From contig JAFGDY010000030.1 of assembly GCA_016931895.1 (NCBI GenBank), positions 1 to 64,000 of the forward strand: a stretch of DNA of 64,000 nt. The letters run 5' to 3'. Positions 8,809 through 16,283 of the stretch are shown piece after piece. Position 1 is the first letter of the stretch. Each line of letters begins with the position of its first letter. The notes below the pieces were generated by a model. That model saw only the letters and a list, made by a program, of their open reading frames with translations. It was not told the origin of the DNA and did not search any database. The position numbers and the translations under genes were made by a program. Source of the DNA: Anaerolineae bacterium (GTDB lineage: Bacteria > Chloroflexota > Anaerolineae > 4572-78 > J111).

Positions 8809-9399
8809 ATGTTAGATAGGGTTGTACGCAAATACAGCCGCATCCTTTTGGAACCAATTGCCCGCTTTATCAGTTGGACCGGCCTCTCGCCCAATGTGAT
8901 TACCGTGATTGGCTTTGTATTGATGATTGGCGTGGCCGTTGTCTTGGCCCAAGGTCATCTGTTTTGGGGAGGATTATTGATCATCGCTGCCGCCATTTTT
9001 GACGGCATTGACGGCACGTTGGCCCGGATGCTGGGGCGCACCAGTCGTTTTGGCGCTTTTCTGGATTCAACCCTGGATCGTTTTTCGGAAGCCATCATCT
9101 TTTTGGGCCTCTTTATTTATCTCATTGAACAGGGCCACAAGCTGGAACTGATTCTGATCTACGCCACGGTGGTTGGCTCGCTGATGGTCAGTTATGCCCG
9201 GGCCCGGGCCGAAGGCATTGGGGTGCCTATTAAAGAAGGATTGTTTACCCGTTTTGAGCGGGTTTTTATTTTGGTAACCGGCCTGCTCCTGAATCAATTG
9301 ACCCTGGCCTTATGGGTGCTGGCCATTTTTTCCAACTTCACGGCCATCCAACGCATGTATCTGGTTTGGCGGATCACGGGCGGGGAAAAAGGCGGCTGA
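8809..9399 (+). CDS. CDP-alcohol phosphatidyltransferase family membrane enzyme
   Basis: 196 residues with the complete family signature: D-G-I-D-G-T-L-A-R, eight residues, then G-AFL-D-STL-D (about residues 65-92), which binds the CDP-alcohol and two metal ions. Several hydrophobic segments flank it (VITVIGFVLMIGVAVVLA, FWGGLLIIAAAIF, LILIYATVVGSLMV, VFILVTGLLLNQLTLALWVLAIF), as expected for the six-helix fold. These enzymes transfer a phosphatidyl group from CDP-diacylglycerol to an alcohol acceptor in the membrane. The acceptor (glycerol phosphate, inositol phosphate or other) cannot be read from sequence. Good GGAGG site before the ATG. Confidence 0.88.
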   Translation: MLDRVVRKYSRILLEPIARFISWTGLSPNVITVIGFVLMIGVAVVLAQGHLFWGGLLIIAAAIFDGIDGTLARMLGRTSRFGAFLDSTLDRFSEAIIFLGLFIYLIEQGHKLELILIYATVVGSLMVSYARARAEGIGVPIKEGLFTRFERVFILVTGLLLNQLTLALWVLAIFSNFTAIQRMYLVWRITGGEKGG

Positions 9400-9424
9400 T
9401 TCAATATTGAGGTAAAATAACGCC

Positions 9425-10462
9425 ATGATTTCTGCAAGCGTGACCATCCAATTATATCCTGCCGAAAGCAAGCAGTGGGCTACCGTAACCGTAGAGAGCG
9501 CCGACGATCCCAACCTGGTTTTGGCCGAGGCCGTTAAAGCCCTGGCCGCAGAAATTGCCCGCATTTACCTGGAAGGAGTGTCTCCGGGCCGGCCGCTGGC
9601 ATTGGGCAATCTGGAAACAATGAGCGCGCCGGTTGGGCCTCAACCAAGCTCGGTGGGCGATTTGTTGGGTTTGGCCGGCTCCCTATCCCCGGACTTGGCG
9701 GCGGTCCAGCGTGAAGCGGCGGGCGAGTTGCCGGTAGAGGCCAGCCCCGACGTGCGGCGCAAACAATATGAGCAAGTTAAAACATGGCGGGCCAAAGGCG
9801 CCCAAGAATCATTGCGGGGCTTTGATCTTTCTGGCCGGGATTTGAGTAAATTGGACCTGGCCGGCGCGGATTTGTTTGGGGCCAATCTGGAAGGAGCCAA
9901 ACTGATTGAAACCAACCTGGCCGAAGCCAATCTGAGCGAGGCCACCTTGAGTATGGCCGCTTTAGCCGGGGCCAGCCTGAAAAAGGCCAACCTGGCCCGG
10001 GCCAACTTGACTGAAGTTGATTTGAGCCGGGTCAATCTTGAATCGGCAGACCTGGCCGGGGCCAATCTCACCGGGGCCACCCTGAACCGGGCCAACTTAA
10101 AAAATGCCGGCCTGACCAGGGCTATCTTGAGCCAGGCCAACCTGACCAGGGTCAATTTAAGCGGGGCGGTGTTGGTTGAAGCCAACCTGGGAGAGGCTAT
10201 TCTGGCTGAGGCCGATCTGACCCAGGCTGATTTGACCAACACCTTTTTGTACGAAGCCATCCTGCACCGGGCCAACCTGTCCGGCGCAAACCTGGAGCAG
10301 GCCAACCTGAGCCGGGCCGACCTGACCCAGGCCGATCTGAGTCACGCTAACTTGGCCTACGCCGATTTCAGCCTGGCCGATTTAACGGAGGTCAACCTGC
10401 ACCATGCCGCCCTGCTTGACACCGATTTTGAAGATGCGGTAATGCCTGCCGGCGGCGAGTGA
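9425..10462 (+). CDS. pentapeptide-repeat protein
   Basis: 345 residues. Residues 1-120 are non-repetitive (VTIQLYPAESKQWATVTVES, then a helical segment ending in IARIYLEGVSPG). From about residue 135 to 335 the protein consists of some 40 A(N/D)Lxx pentapeptides (GADLF GANLE GAKLI ETNLA EANLS), predicting a long right-handed quadrilateral beta-helix. Some family members mimic DNA and bind gyrase, others are structural; nothing here decides. The gene starts 25 bp after the phosphatidyltransferase stop. The array makes the DNA itself repetitive and produces a long antisense open frame that should be ignored. Confidence 0.85.
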   Translation: MISASVTIQLYPAESKQWATVTVESADDPNLVLAEAVKALAAEIARIYLEGVSPGRPLALGNLETMSAPVGPQPSSVGDLLGLAGSLSPDLAAVQREAAGELPVEASPDVRRKQYEQVKTWRAKGAQESLRGFDLSGRDLSKLDLAGADLFGANLEGAKLIETNLAEANLSEATLSMAALAGASLKKANLARANLTEVDLSRVNLESADLAGANLTGATLNRANLKNAGLTRAILSQANLTRVNLSGAVLVEANLGEAILAEADLTQADLTNTFLYEAILHRANLSGANLEQANLSRADLTQADLSHANLAYADFSLADLTEVNLHHAALLDTDFEDAVMPAGGE

Positions 10463-10491
10463 CTTTCACTGTAACGGCAGATACGTAAATT

Positions 10492-11442
10492 ATGGTTGAC
10501 CTTTCGCCCACTTTCAAAATTAGAGATATTCCCGTTTACGGCGATTTGATCCTCTCGCCGATGGCCGGTTTTTCCGATAAACCCTACCGGCTGATTTGCC
10601 GGGAGTACGGCTCGGCCATGAGTTACACCGAGTTTGTTTCGGCGGACGGTATTTTGCATGGCAACGAACGCACTATGCAAATATTGGAATATGATCCCGC
10701 CGAACGCCCGGTGGTTTTCCAGATATTTGGCAGTGACGAAACAACGCTGGTTGAAGCCGCCCGCAAAATTGAACAGCTTGGCCCGGACATGATTGATCTC
10801 AACATGGGCTGTTCCGTCCGAAAAATCTCGGGGCGAGGCGCCGGGGCCGCACTGCTCAAGGACCCCGCTAAAATTGGCCGTATTTTTGCCCGGCTCAACC
10901 GGGCCGTTTCTGTGCCGGTAACGGGCAAAATCCGCCTGGGCTGGGATAATGAAACCCTCAACTATCTGGAAGTGGCCAAAATCATGGAAGACAACGGCGC
11001 GGCCCTGATTGCGGTCCACGGCCGCGCCAAGACCCAGGGCTACCATGACCGGGCCAATTGGGACGCCATTGCCGCCGTCAAACGCGCCGTCAGCATCCCC
11101 GTTATTGGCAACGGCGACGTGCGCGCCGTGGCCGACATTGAGCGCATCAAGCAGCACACCGGCTGCGACGGGGTGATGATTGCCCGCGCCGCCATCGGCA
11201 ATCCCTGGATTTTTCAACGCAAGAACATTGAGGAAGTGACCCTGCCCGAAAAGGTCAATTTGATTTACCGGCACCTGGCCTTGATGTTGGATTTTTACGG
11301 CCCGGAGCGGGGTTTGATCCTTTTCCGCAAACATATTGTCAAATACATCCGCGGCATGGCCCACAGCGCCAAAGTAAGAGCCAAACTGGTCACCTGCACC
11401 CACCCCGAAGAGTTTGTTGAGTTGATTTATCTCTATTTGTAA
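10492..11442 (+). CDS. tRNA-dihydrouridine synthase (DusB-like)
   Basis: 316 residues, full length for Dus flavoenzymes, which reduce uridines of the tRNA D-loop with NADPH and FMN. Motifs: LSPMAGFSDKPYRLICREYG (FMN binding, about 20-40), FQIFGSDE, IDLNMGCSVRKISGRGAGAAL with the catalytic Cys (about 105), VTGKIRLGWD, AVHGRAKTQGYHDRANW and GNGDV/GVMIARAAIGNPWIF (phosphate binding). The residue after the catalytic Cys is Ser where Pro is usual (CSVRKI instead of CPxxKV). It lies 29 bp after the pentapeptide-repeat gene and probably ends this plus-strand group. Confidence 0.92.
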   Translation: MVDLSPTFKIRDIPVYGDLILSPMAGFSDKPYRLICREYGSAMSYTEFVSADGILHGNERTMQILEYDPAERPVVFQIFGSDETTLVEAARKIEQLGPDMIDLNMGCSVRKISGRGAGAALLKDPAKIGRIFARLNRAVSVPVTGKIRLGWDNETLNYLEVAKIMEDNGAALIAVHGRAKTQGYHDRANWDAIAAVKRAVSIPVIGNGDVRAVADIERIKQHTGCDGVMIARAAIGNPWIFQRKNIEEVTLPEKVNLIYRHLALMLDFYGPERGLILFRKHIVKYIRGMAHSAKVRAKLVTCTHPEEFVELIYLYL

Positions 11443-11453
11443 CTGCTCACCTT

Positions 11454-11502
11454 CATGTCATTTCGAGGCCGTAGGCCGAGAAATCCCTATGGGGTGACAA
11501 TT
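11454..11502. repeat. partial copy of a dispersed palindromic repeat
   Basis: CATGTCATTTCGAGG (11454-11468) followed by GCCGTAGGCC, CGAGAAATCC and a terminal GGTGACA. The same CATGTCATTTCGAGG core occurs just inside the ends of copies 2 and 3 (13076-13206 and 61718-61838). Here the outer terminal repeats are missing. It lies between two convergent genes. Confidence 0.6.
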
Positions 11503-11524
11503 AAAGACGTGTTCTTTTGCCCCA

Positions 11525-12397
11525 TTATCCGCTCTTTTCCCCCTCCATCAGGGTTTTATGCTTCAAAAAAGAAACCACTAATGCGGCCGTGTTAACGGTG
11601 GCATGGCCATCTTCTTTAAAGATTTTGACCGTGAGATCCGGTGCCAGTTTTTGCAATCGTTCAGCCGTTTTGGGGGTGTCAAGCAGCGCGTCTTTTTCAC
11701 CGGCCAAATACAGCACCGGCATGGTCAAACTTTGTAACTCCGCATCGGTAAAAAGCGGCGGCGACCCCATTCGATAATTAAAGTGCCGGCCGACCAAGGT
11801 CAAAAAACGCTCCAATTCCTCCGGAAAATCGCTTCCCTTAAACATGAACTGCTTTAGTCGCCGGCGACCCCATTTACCCAAAAAAGATAGAACCAGCAGG
11901 CGTATCACAAACGACAAGCGAGGAGGTTGGATGCCTGACGGCACAATTAAAATAGCCTGTTCCACTCGCTCCGGTTTATAAAGGGCATATTTTATGACAG
12001 CCCATCCGCCCAGGGAGATTCCGCCCAGAATCACTTTTTCCAGGTTCAACCCGTTCAGCACGTCATCCAGCCATTCATTAAAAGCAGGGCCATCCCACGA
12101 AAAACGTTGGGGATCGCTTTTCCCCGGTTCTCCGGGTATGTCAACGGCGTAAACTTGAAAATGCCGGCCGTATTCAACCACATCACCCCGCCAGGTGGCC
12201 GAGTTTGAAGCGCTGCCGTGCAGCAGCACCAGCGGCGGCGCAGAGGCAACTCCACTGACCATTACAAACGTGGAGCCATATCTGGTAGGGATATGAAGCT
12301 GGGTGTAAGGCAGAGGCCATTGCGCCAGCACCTGGTTGTATAAGGCCATAATCTCCTCTCTACCGGCAGTTGATTTGTAAATTGATCTTGTTTTCAT
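11525..12397 (-). CDS. alpha/beta-fold hydrolase
   Basis: About 290 residues from the ATG at 12397, chosen because AGGAG lies 6 bases upstream; longer frames run into a tandem repeat and are not credible. Alpha/beta hydrolase features: LLHGSASNSATW (oxyanion HG, about 65), VYAVDIPGEPGKSD, LGGISLGGWAVIKYAL with the nucleophile Ser in G-I-S-L-G (about 135), the acid in YLAGEKDALLDTPK and the catalytic His in FKEDGHATVN near the C-terminus. The full catalytic triad is therefore present. The substrate is unknown. It is immediately downstream of a PadR repressor gene, which probably controls it. Confidence 0.88.
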   Translation of the reverse strand: MKTRSIYKSTAGREEIMALYNQVLAQWPLPYTQLHIPTRYGSTFVMVSGVASAPPLVLLHGSASNSATWRGDVVEYGRHFQVYAVDIPGEPGKSDPQRFSWDGPAFNEWLDDVLNGLNLEKVILGGISLGGWAVIKYALYKPERVEQAILIVPSGIQPPRLSFVIRLLVLSFLGKWGRRRLKQFMFKGSDFPEELERFLTLVGRHFNYRMGSPPLFTDAELQSLTMPVLYLAGEKDALLDTPKTAERLQKLAPDLTVKIFKEDGHATVNTAALVVSFLKHKTLMEGEKSG

Positions 12398-12421
12398 TGG
12401 GTGCTCCTTTTTCATAAATGG

Positions 12422-12516
12422 TGACCAACGACGAACGACGACGAAAGACGAACGACGAAGGACGAAGGACAAAATAAAGTTGGTCGTTGGTAATTGGTCG
12501 TTCGTCGTTCGTCATT
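12422..12516. repeat. heptanucleotide tandem repeats in inverted arms
   Basis: Left arm (12422-12470) is built from 7-bp units such as ACCAACG, ACGAACG and ACGAAGG; right arm (12480-12516) from TTGGTCG and TTCGTCG units, the reverse complement pattern. Together they could form a long imperfect hairpin between padR and the hydrolase gene. The same type of array occurs at 16095-16198. Confidence 0.75.
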
Positions 12517-13051
12517 GTTTGGCAGCAAGTTCTGCTTGCACTTGCCGCACCCAGGCCAGTTCGGTTTTGTAGAAGTTGATCCAATTTTCGGCAATCATCT
12601 CCCATAAATAGGCTTCCCGTTGGGTCCGGGCCGGGTTCAACTGATTGCGTCGTTTTTGTTCCCGGGACATCAGTAACTGCATCTCAACCTCGTGTTCGTA
12701 TCTCTCCAGCAGCGTATCCAGTTTACCCGGTTCCAGTTGATCCGCCCAGGCCAGTTGGATAAGAAACGAACTCTTGAGCTGGGGTGGCTCCGGGTTTGAA
12801 AGCACCCACTCTCTTAGATCAGACCGTCCTTTTTCCGTGATAGTGTACATTTTTTTAGAAGGCCCGCTCTCCTGGTGCTGGATTTGGCCGGTAACCAACC
12901 CTTCTTTATGAAGTTGCCCCAGCGTTCTGTAAATCTGGTTATTGTTGCCGGACCAGTAGAGAAACATTGAGTCCCCAAACATTTTTTTTAGATCGTAGCC
13001 GGAAAGATCGCGCCAGCTTAAAAAACCTAATATCGCATACTTGATTGCCAT
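12512..13051 (-). CDS. PadR-family transcriptional regulator
   Basis: 179 residues from the ATG at 13051, preceded by AGGAGG; the frame upstream reads through a palindromic element and is discounted. N-terminal winged helix: AIKYAILGFLSWRDLSGYDLKKMF ... QIYRTLGQLHKEGLVTGQ ... KMYTITEKGRSDLREWV, the standard PadR pattern (about 1-90). The C-terminal half is an alpha-helical dimerisation segment (LLERYEHEVEMQLLMSREQ ... WINFYKTELAWVRQVQAEL), as in the Vir/PadR subclass. PadR proteins usually repress a neighbouring operon and are released by small ligands. It precedes the alpha/beta hydrolase, with inverted heptamer repeats between. Confidence 0.92.
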   Translation of the reverse strand: MAIKYAILGFLSWRDLSGYDLKKMFGDSMFLYWSGNNNQIYRTLGQLHKEGLVTGQIQHQESGPSKKMYTITEKGRSDLREWVLSNPEPPQLKSSFLIQLAWADQLEPGKLDTLLERYEHEVEMQLLMSREQKRRNQLNPARTQREAYLWEMIAENWINFYKTELAWVRQVQAELAAKQ

Positions 13052-13075
13052 ACATCCTCCTGTATTTCTTAGAAG

Positions 13076-13206
13076 CTGTCTGAAAAGCATGTCATTTCGA
13101 GGCCACAGGCCGAGAAATCCCTGGAATCTCGCTCGAAAACGTTACCGCGTTAGGGATTTCTCACTCCTTTCGTCGCTCGAAATGACATGTTCGGCTTTTC
13201 AGACAG
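13076..13206. repeat. MITE-like palindromic element, copy 2
   Basis: 131 bp bounded by perfect 12-bp inverted ends CTGTCTGAAAAG and CTTTTCAGACAG (13076-13087 and 13195-13206). Just inside both ends lies CATGTCATTTCGAG or its complement, so the whole element can fold into one long hairpin. Flanks read TTAGAAG on the left and ACTCTTA on the right. No coding capacity. On the minus strand it lies between the padR promoter and the padR ribosome binding site. Confidence 0.75.
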
Positions 13207-13260
13207 ACTCTTAAAATTTTTCTCGTCCCTTGTAATGTAGGGGTATTATAATATAGGTTA

Positions 13261-13289
13261 ATAGTAACATATATTCATTTGGTTGTCAA
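13261..13289 (-). promoter_or_regulatory. promoter of padR
   Basis: On the minus strand a perfect TTGACA (13289-13284), a 17-bp spacer and TACTAT (13266-13261). An additional TATAAT-like hexamer lies a little further downstream. Transcription would pass through palindromic element copy 2 before reaching the padR ATG. Confidence 0.6.
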
Positions 13290-13295
13290 GATTAA

Positions 13296-13380
13296 CCGGC
13301 AATGAATCCATTGCCGGCCGGGCACCGGCCCGGCTTTTTATTTGTTAGGCAGGTAGCCGAAGGCATTGCCTTCGGCTACC
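13296..13380. repeat. three consecutive perfect hairpins
   Basis: (1) CCGGCAATG/CATTGCCGG, 9-bp stem, 13296-13317. (2) GCCGGGC/GCCCGGC, 7-bp stem, 13317-13334, followed on the plus strand by TTTTTATTT, which looks like an intrinsic terminator although no plus-strand gene precedes it. (3) GGTAGCCGAAGGCA/TGCCTTCGGCTACC, 14-bp stem with a one-base centre, 13352-13380. They lie upstream of the padR promoter and downstream of the metalloprotease gene. Confidence 0.7.
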
Positions 13381-13485
13381 CTGACTTATTGAAATGATCC
13401 GTTGTGGCTGTTTGATTATGGTTGGTTTTGCCGGCCAAATTGGTGTGAAATTAAGCCGGATTTTTCTAGTGGGTATCGCCCGGTA

Positions 13486-16068
13486 TCACTTCACCGGCTG
13501 AAGGAATTCTGCGGCGTTGGCTGTGGGGGATGTTATATGTATTGACAGCCCTTGCGCCTCAACAATCTCTAGCCGCACCCCGCCTCGCGCCCCGGCGCCA
13601 ACTTCACTCAAATAGAGGTCGGTCTGGCCGGCCTGTTGTTGGGCGGTAAGGGTGAAGGTGGCCAGGGTCAGGTCGCCGGTAAGATTCTCTACTTGACCCC
13701 GGCGGCTGGCGACGATGGAGACCTGGCCGGTTTGGTGGTCAATGGTTTCGTCCACCACCAGGTTTAAACTGGGATGTAGCTGAACGCCGTCAACTTGCAG
13801 CAGAGCAGGGTTAAAATTAAGCTTGAATTGGAGGCCAAACAAACCCGGCTCGGTGAGGCGATGGGCCGTAACGACCACGTTAAAGGTTTGCCCCGGCTGA
13901 ACAATATTTGGCCCGCGCAGGCTGAGGCTATTTTCCGGGGCGGCTTCAATGGTGAAGGGGGCGTCGGATTGGTCAAGGGCGGTGTGAAAACCGTCGTTGG
14001 CAATGACGCGGATGAGGGCATTGTGCGTGGCCGGCAATTGGTCGGTATAAAATGGATAGGTAGTTTGTTTGACTCGCACGGCCAGGGGCGACCAGGTTTG
14101 GCCGTTATCGGGGCTGTAGAGAATATCGTAAAGCAGCGGGTCGCCGTCGGCGTCGGTGGCCTCCCAGATGATGGTTTGCTGACCGTTCAGACTCTCGCCG
14201 CCGTTGGGGAAGATCACGTTCACCTGGGGAGTCGTGTTGCTGGGCGTCACAATCACCAGGGAGAGTTGATTTTTGCTGATGGACACCTGGCCAATGTCTT
14301 GCGCCTCGGTATCGGGCAGGGTGAAAAAGTAGGGGCTGGGTTCGGTTTCGCCGGTTTCCATATCCAGGAAGCCCACGTCAAAACAGTGTTGGGCCAGGAG
14401 CGTATTATCGCTGCTTTGCACGTTCAGGCAGTAATCATCGCCCGGCGGTGGGGAGAAGGCCACCGGCGGGGTAAAGGCCGAGGCCACATCGCCTGCCAGG
14501 CGGATTACTTCTGGTTGTGAAACCGTACCGTTTGGGTAAATGATGCCGCTGACCAGGAGCGCGCCATCCTCTTTAACCTGGACCTGCGGCCGGAAATCGG
14601 CCAGGGATAGGGCGGCGGCGGGGTCGGGTTGCAAAAAGGGGCTGTCAAAAATTTTGCGGTAGGTGTAGGGCGAAATCCAGGGCAAGGTGCAGTAGGCCAT
14701 CATATCGTAATGGGCGCGGGTGTAAATGACGGGCGGGCTACTGTACAGGTCTATGCCAAATTCCTGGGTATAGGGCGTGTCGACGTAAGGCCAGGTGGGG
14801 TCAACCTGAATGTCAACGCCTTCGGCTTTAAAGCAGGCGTTATCTTCATTAAAAGTGGGCGACCAGGCGTGCTGCGCGCCCAGGTTATGGGCAATCTCAT
14901 GCACCAAGATGCGCGGCCCGCCAATATCCTGTTCCGGGCGCAGGCCGCCAAAGGCCACCCGGCTGGAGTGCGGCCCCACGCAGTGGGGGCACCAGAAGGG
15001 GTCGGAGATGCCGCCGTTGTAGATTTCCATTGGCAGCCAGCCAAATAGTTGATCCGGCCAGGTGTCAATGGGATTGTTTTGGGCGTAGAGCCAATAAACA
15101 TAGAGCAATTTGCGCAGCACCTCGCTTTTGTTCAAATCGCCCTCCCAGGCCAAATCCGGCCCCGGCAGGCGATAATATTCAACGCCCGGCACCGGGTACA
15201 TGCGCAATAACCAGTAGTCAATATCGGGCGGAGTGGGCGGGATGAGACCCTGGTATTGAATGGGCACGTAAGCCACGCGGAGTGGTTTGCGCTCTACAAA
15301 CTCTTTGGTGAGGGTGAGGGTAGCGGGGGGTGTTCCCGGGGGGCCGGCCGTCACCTCAAACCCTATTTGGCCCGCCAGCCATTCCGGGGGCGGCAAAAAT
15401 TCAAAATTGAGGGAATTCGCCAGGTTCAGGCGGAGTTCGTCAAGGGGCAAGTTGTTAATTCGCCCCAGGGTTTGGGCGGGCAAAGACTGGCGCAAAACGG
15501 CTTGCTCCTGCCCGTTTTTGAGCAATCGTAACTGCGCCGTGGCGTCGGCGGGGGGGCAGGGACCGTTGCAGGCCAGGTAAAGCCGGACCAGGGTATGGCG
15601 ACCCGCCACCAGGGGCAGCGCATTGTTGCAGAAGATATGGTCGGGTCGGGCCGGGTCGGGATTGCAGCGGGCATGTTCCGGTTCGTTAAAAACCTGGATG
15701 CCCTGGGTGACCTCTAACCCGCGGATCCTGAGCGCCGCCGGTTGAGAAGGGGTGGGGGAAGGGCTTGGCGTGGGGGTAGGCGCAAGGTCGGCCGGCGATA
15801 GATTAATCACCGGCGTTTGGGCAACATCGGCGGTAGGGAGCATGGGCTGCACCGGCAAAACCGGCTGCGCGTCAACCGGGGGAGGGAGGTCAAGCGCAGC
15901 CATGTCGGTTCGATGACGGGTGTTTGGTTGGGTGAAAGATAAAAACAGGAGTATCGCCAGCACGCCCACGATTTGCAACAAAACCAGCGCCCAGATGAGC
16001 AGGTGAGTGTTATCTGGTTTGGGCGAGCAAGAATGTTTGTGGGAGTTGCCGGGTTTGTAAAAGGTCAT
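13486..16068 (-). CDS. membrane-anchored metzincin-like protease with cohesin-like domain
   Basis: 860 residues. A short basic N-terminus is followed by one membrane segment (HLLIWALVLLQIVGVLAILLFLSF, about 22-46), predicting N-in anchoring with the rest outside. A Pro-rich linker (about 50-110) leads to a protease region with HEIAHNLGAQH (His390, His394, His400, Glu391), the HExxHxxGxxH zinc site, and a Met-turn-like YDMMAYC about 60 residues later. After this come an Ig/FnIII-like segment (VIFPNGGESLNGQQTIIWEATDADGDPL, about 625-715) and a cohesin-like domain (PGQTFNVVVTA ... FGLQFKLNFNPALLQVDGV ... GDLTLATFTLTA, about 722-850). The peptide target is unknown. Confidence 0.8.
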   Translation of the reverse strand: MTFYKPGNSHKHSCSPKPDNTHLLIWALVLLQIVGVLAILLFLSFTQPNTRHRTDMAALDLPPPVDAQPVLPVQPMLPTADVAQTPVINLSPADLAPTPTPSPSPTPSQPAALRIRGLEVTQGIQVFNEPEHARCNPDPARPDHIFCNNALPLVAGRHTLVRLYLACNGPCPPADATAQLRLLKNGQEQAVLRQSLPAQTLGRINNLPLDELRLNLANSLNFEFLPPPEWLAGQIGFEVTAGPPGTPPATLTLTKEFVERKPLRVAYVPIQYQGLIPPTPPDIDYWLLRMYPVPGVEYYRLPGPDLAWEGDLNKSEVLRKLLYVYWLYAQNNPIDTWPDQLFGWLPMEIYNGGISDPFWCPHCVGPHSSRVAFGGLRPEQDIGGPRILVHEIAHNLGAQHAWSPTFNEDNACFKAEGVDIQVDPTWPYVDTPYTQEFGIDLYSSPPVIYTRAHYDMMAYCTLPWISPYTYRKIFDSPFLQPDPAAALSLADFRPQVQVKEDGALLVSGIIYPNGTVSQPEVIRLAGDVASAFTPPVAFSPPPGDDYCLNVQSSDNTLLAQHCFDVGFLDMETGETEPSPYFFTLPDTEAQDIGQVSISKNQLSLVIVTPSNTTPQVNVIFPNGGESLNGQQTIIWEATDADGDPLLYDILYSPDNGQTWSPLAVRVKQTTYPFYTDQLPATHNALIRVIANDGFHTALDQSDAPFTIEAAPENSLSLRGPNIVQPGQTFNVVVTAHRLTEPGLFGLQFKLNFNPALLQVDGVQLHPSLNLVVDETIDHQTGQVSIVASRRGQVENLTGDLTLATFTLTAQQQAGQTDLYLSEVGAGARGGVRLEIVEAQGLSIHITSPTANAAEFLQPVK

Positions 16069-16094
16069 TTTGCTGTTGGGTTAAGGTTTATTGC

Positions 16095-16198
16095 CGACCA
16101 ATAACCAACGACTAATGACCAACGACCAATGACCAGTGACCAACGACCAATTTGGCCCTTCGTCGTTCGTCCTTCATCGTCCTTTGTTGGTGATTGGC
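16095..16198. repeat. heptanucleotide tandem repeats in inverted arms
   Basis: Left arm of 7-bp units ACCAACG, ACTAATG, ACCAATG, ACCAGTG (16095-16150); right arm with CGTTCGTC and TTGGTGA-like units (16158-16198). It lies just upstream of the metalloprotease start and matches the array at 12422-12516 in design. Confidence 0.75.
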
Positions 16199-16283
16199 GC
16201 CGTTTGAAATAACGGTTTTGGCCTGGCGCAAAAATATCCGGTAATGAATGTTAAAATCAGTATAACCCGGTCCGGGCCGGAAT

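Larger units (their letters stand above)
13052..13485. other. intergenic region rich in inverted repeats
   Basis: Contains palindromic element copy 2 (13076-13206), the padR promoter (13261-13289, minus strand) and three consecutive perfect hairpins (13296-13380). No gene seen. Confidence 0.65.

Noticed and set aside
9640-10305. 221-residue minus-strand frame
   Set aside because: Antisense shadow of the pentapeptide-repeat array; periodic composition, no ribosome binding site, no known domain.
9850-10400. Regular DNA repeats that could be mistaken for a CRISPR array
   Set aside because: Units are coding pentapeptide repeats without constant repeat/spacer structure; no cas genes nearby.
12398-12472. 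25-residue N-terminal extension of the alpha/beta hydrolase
   Set aside because: It is coded by the heptamer repeats; the ATG at 12397 has a proper AGGAG site.
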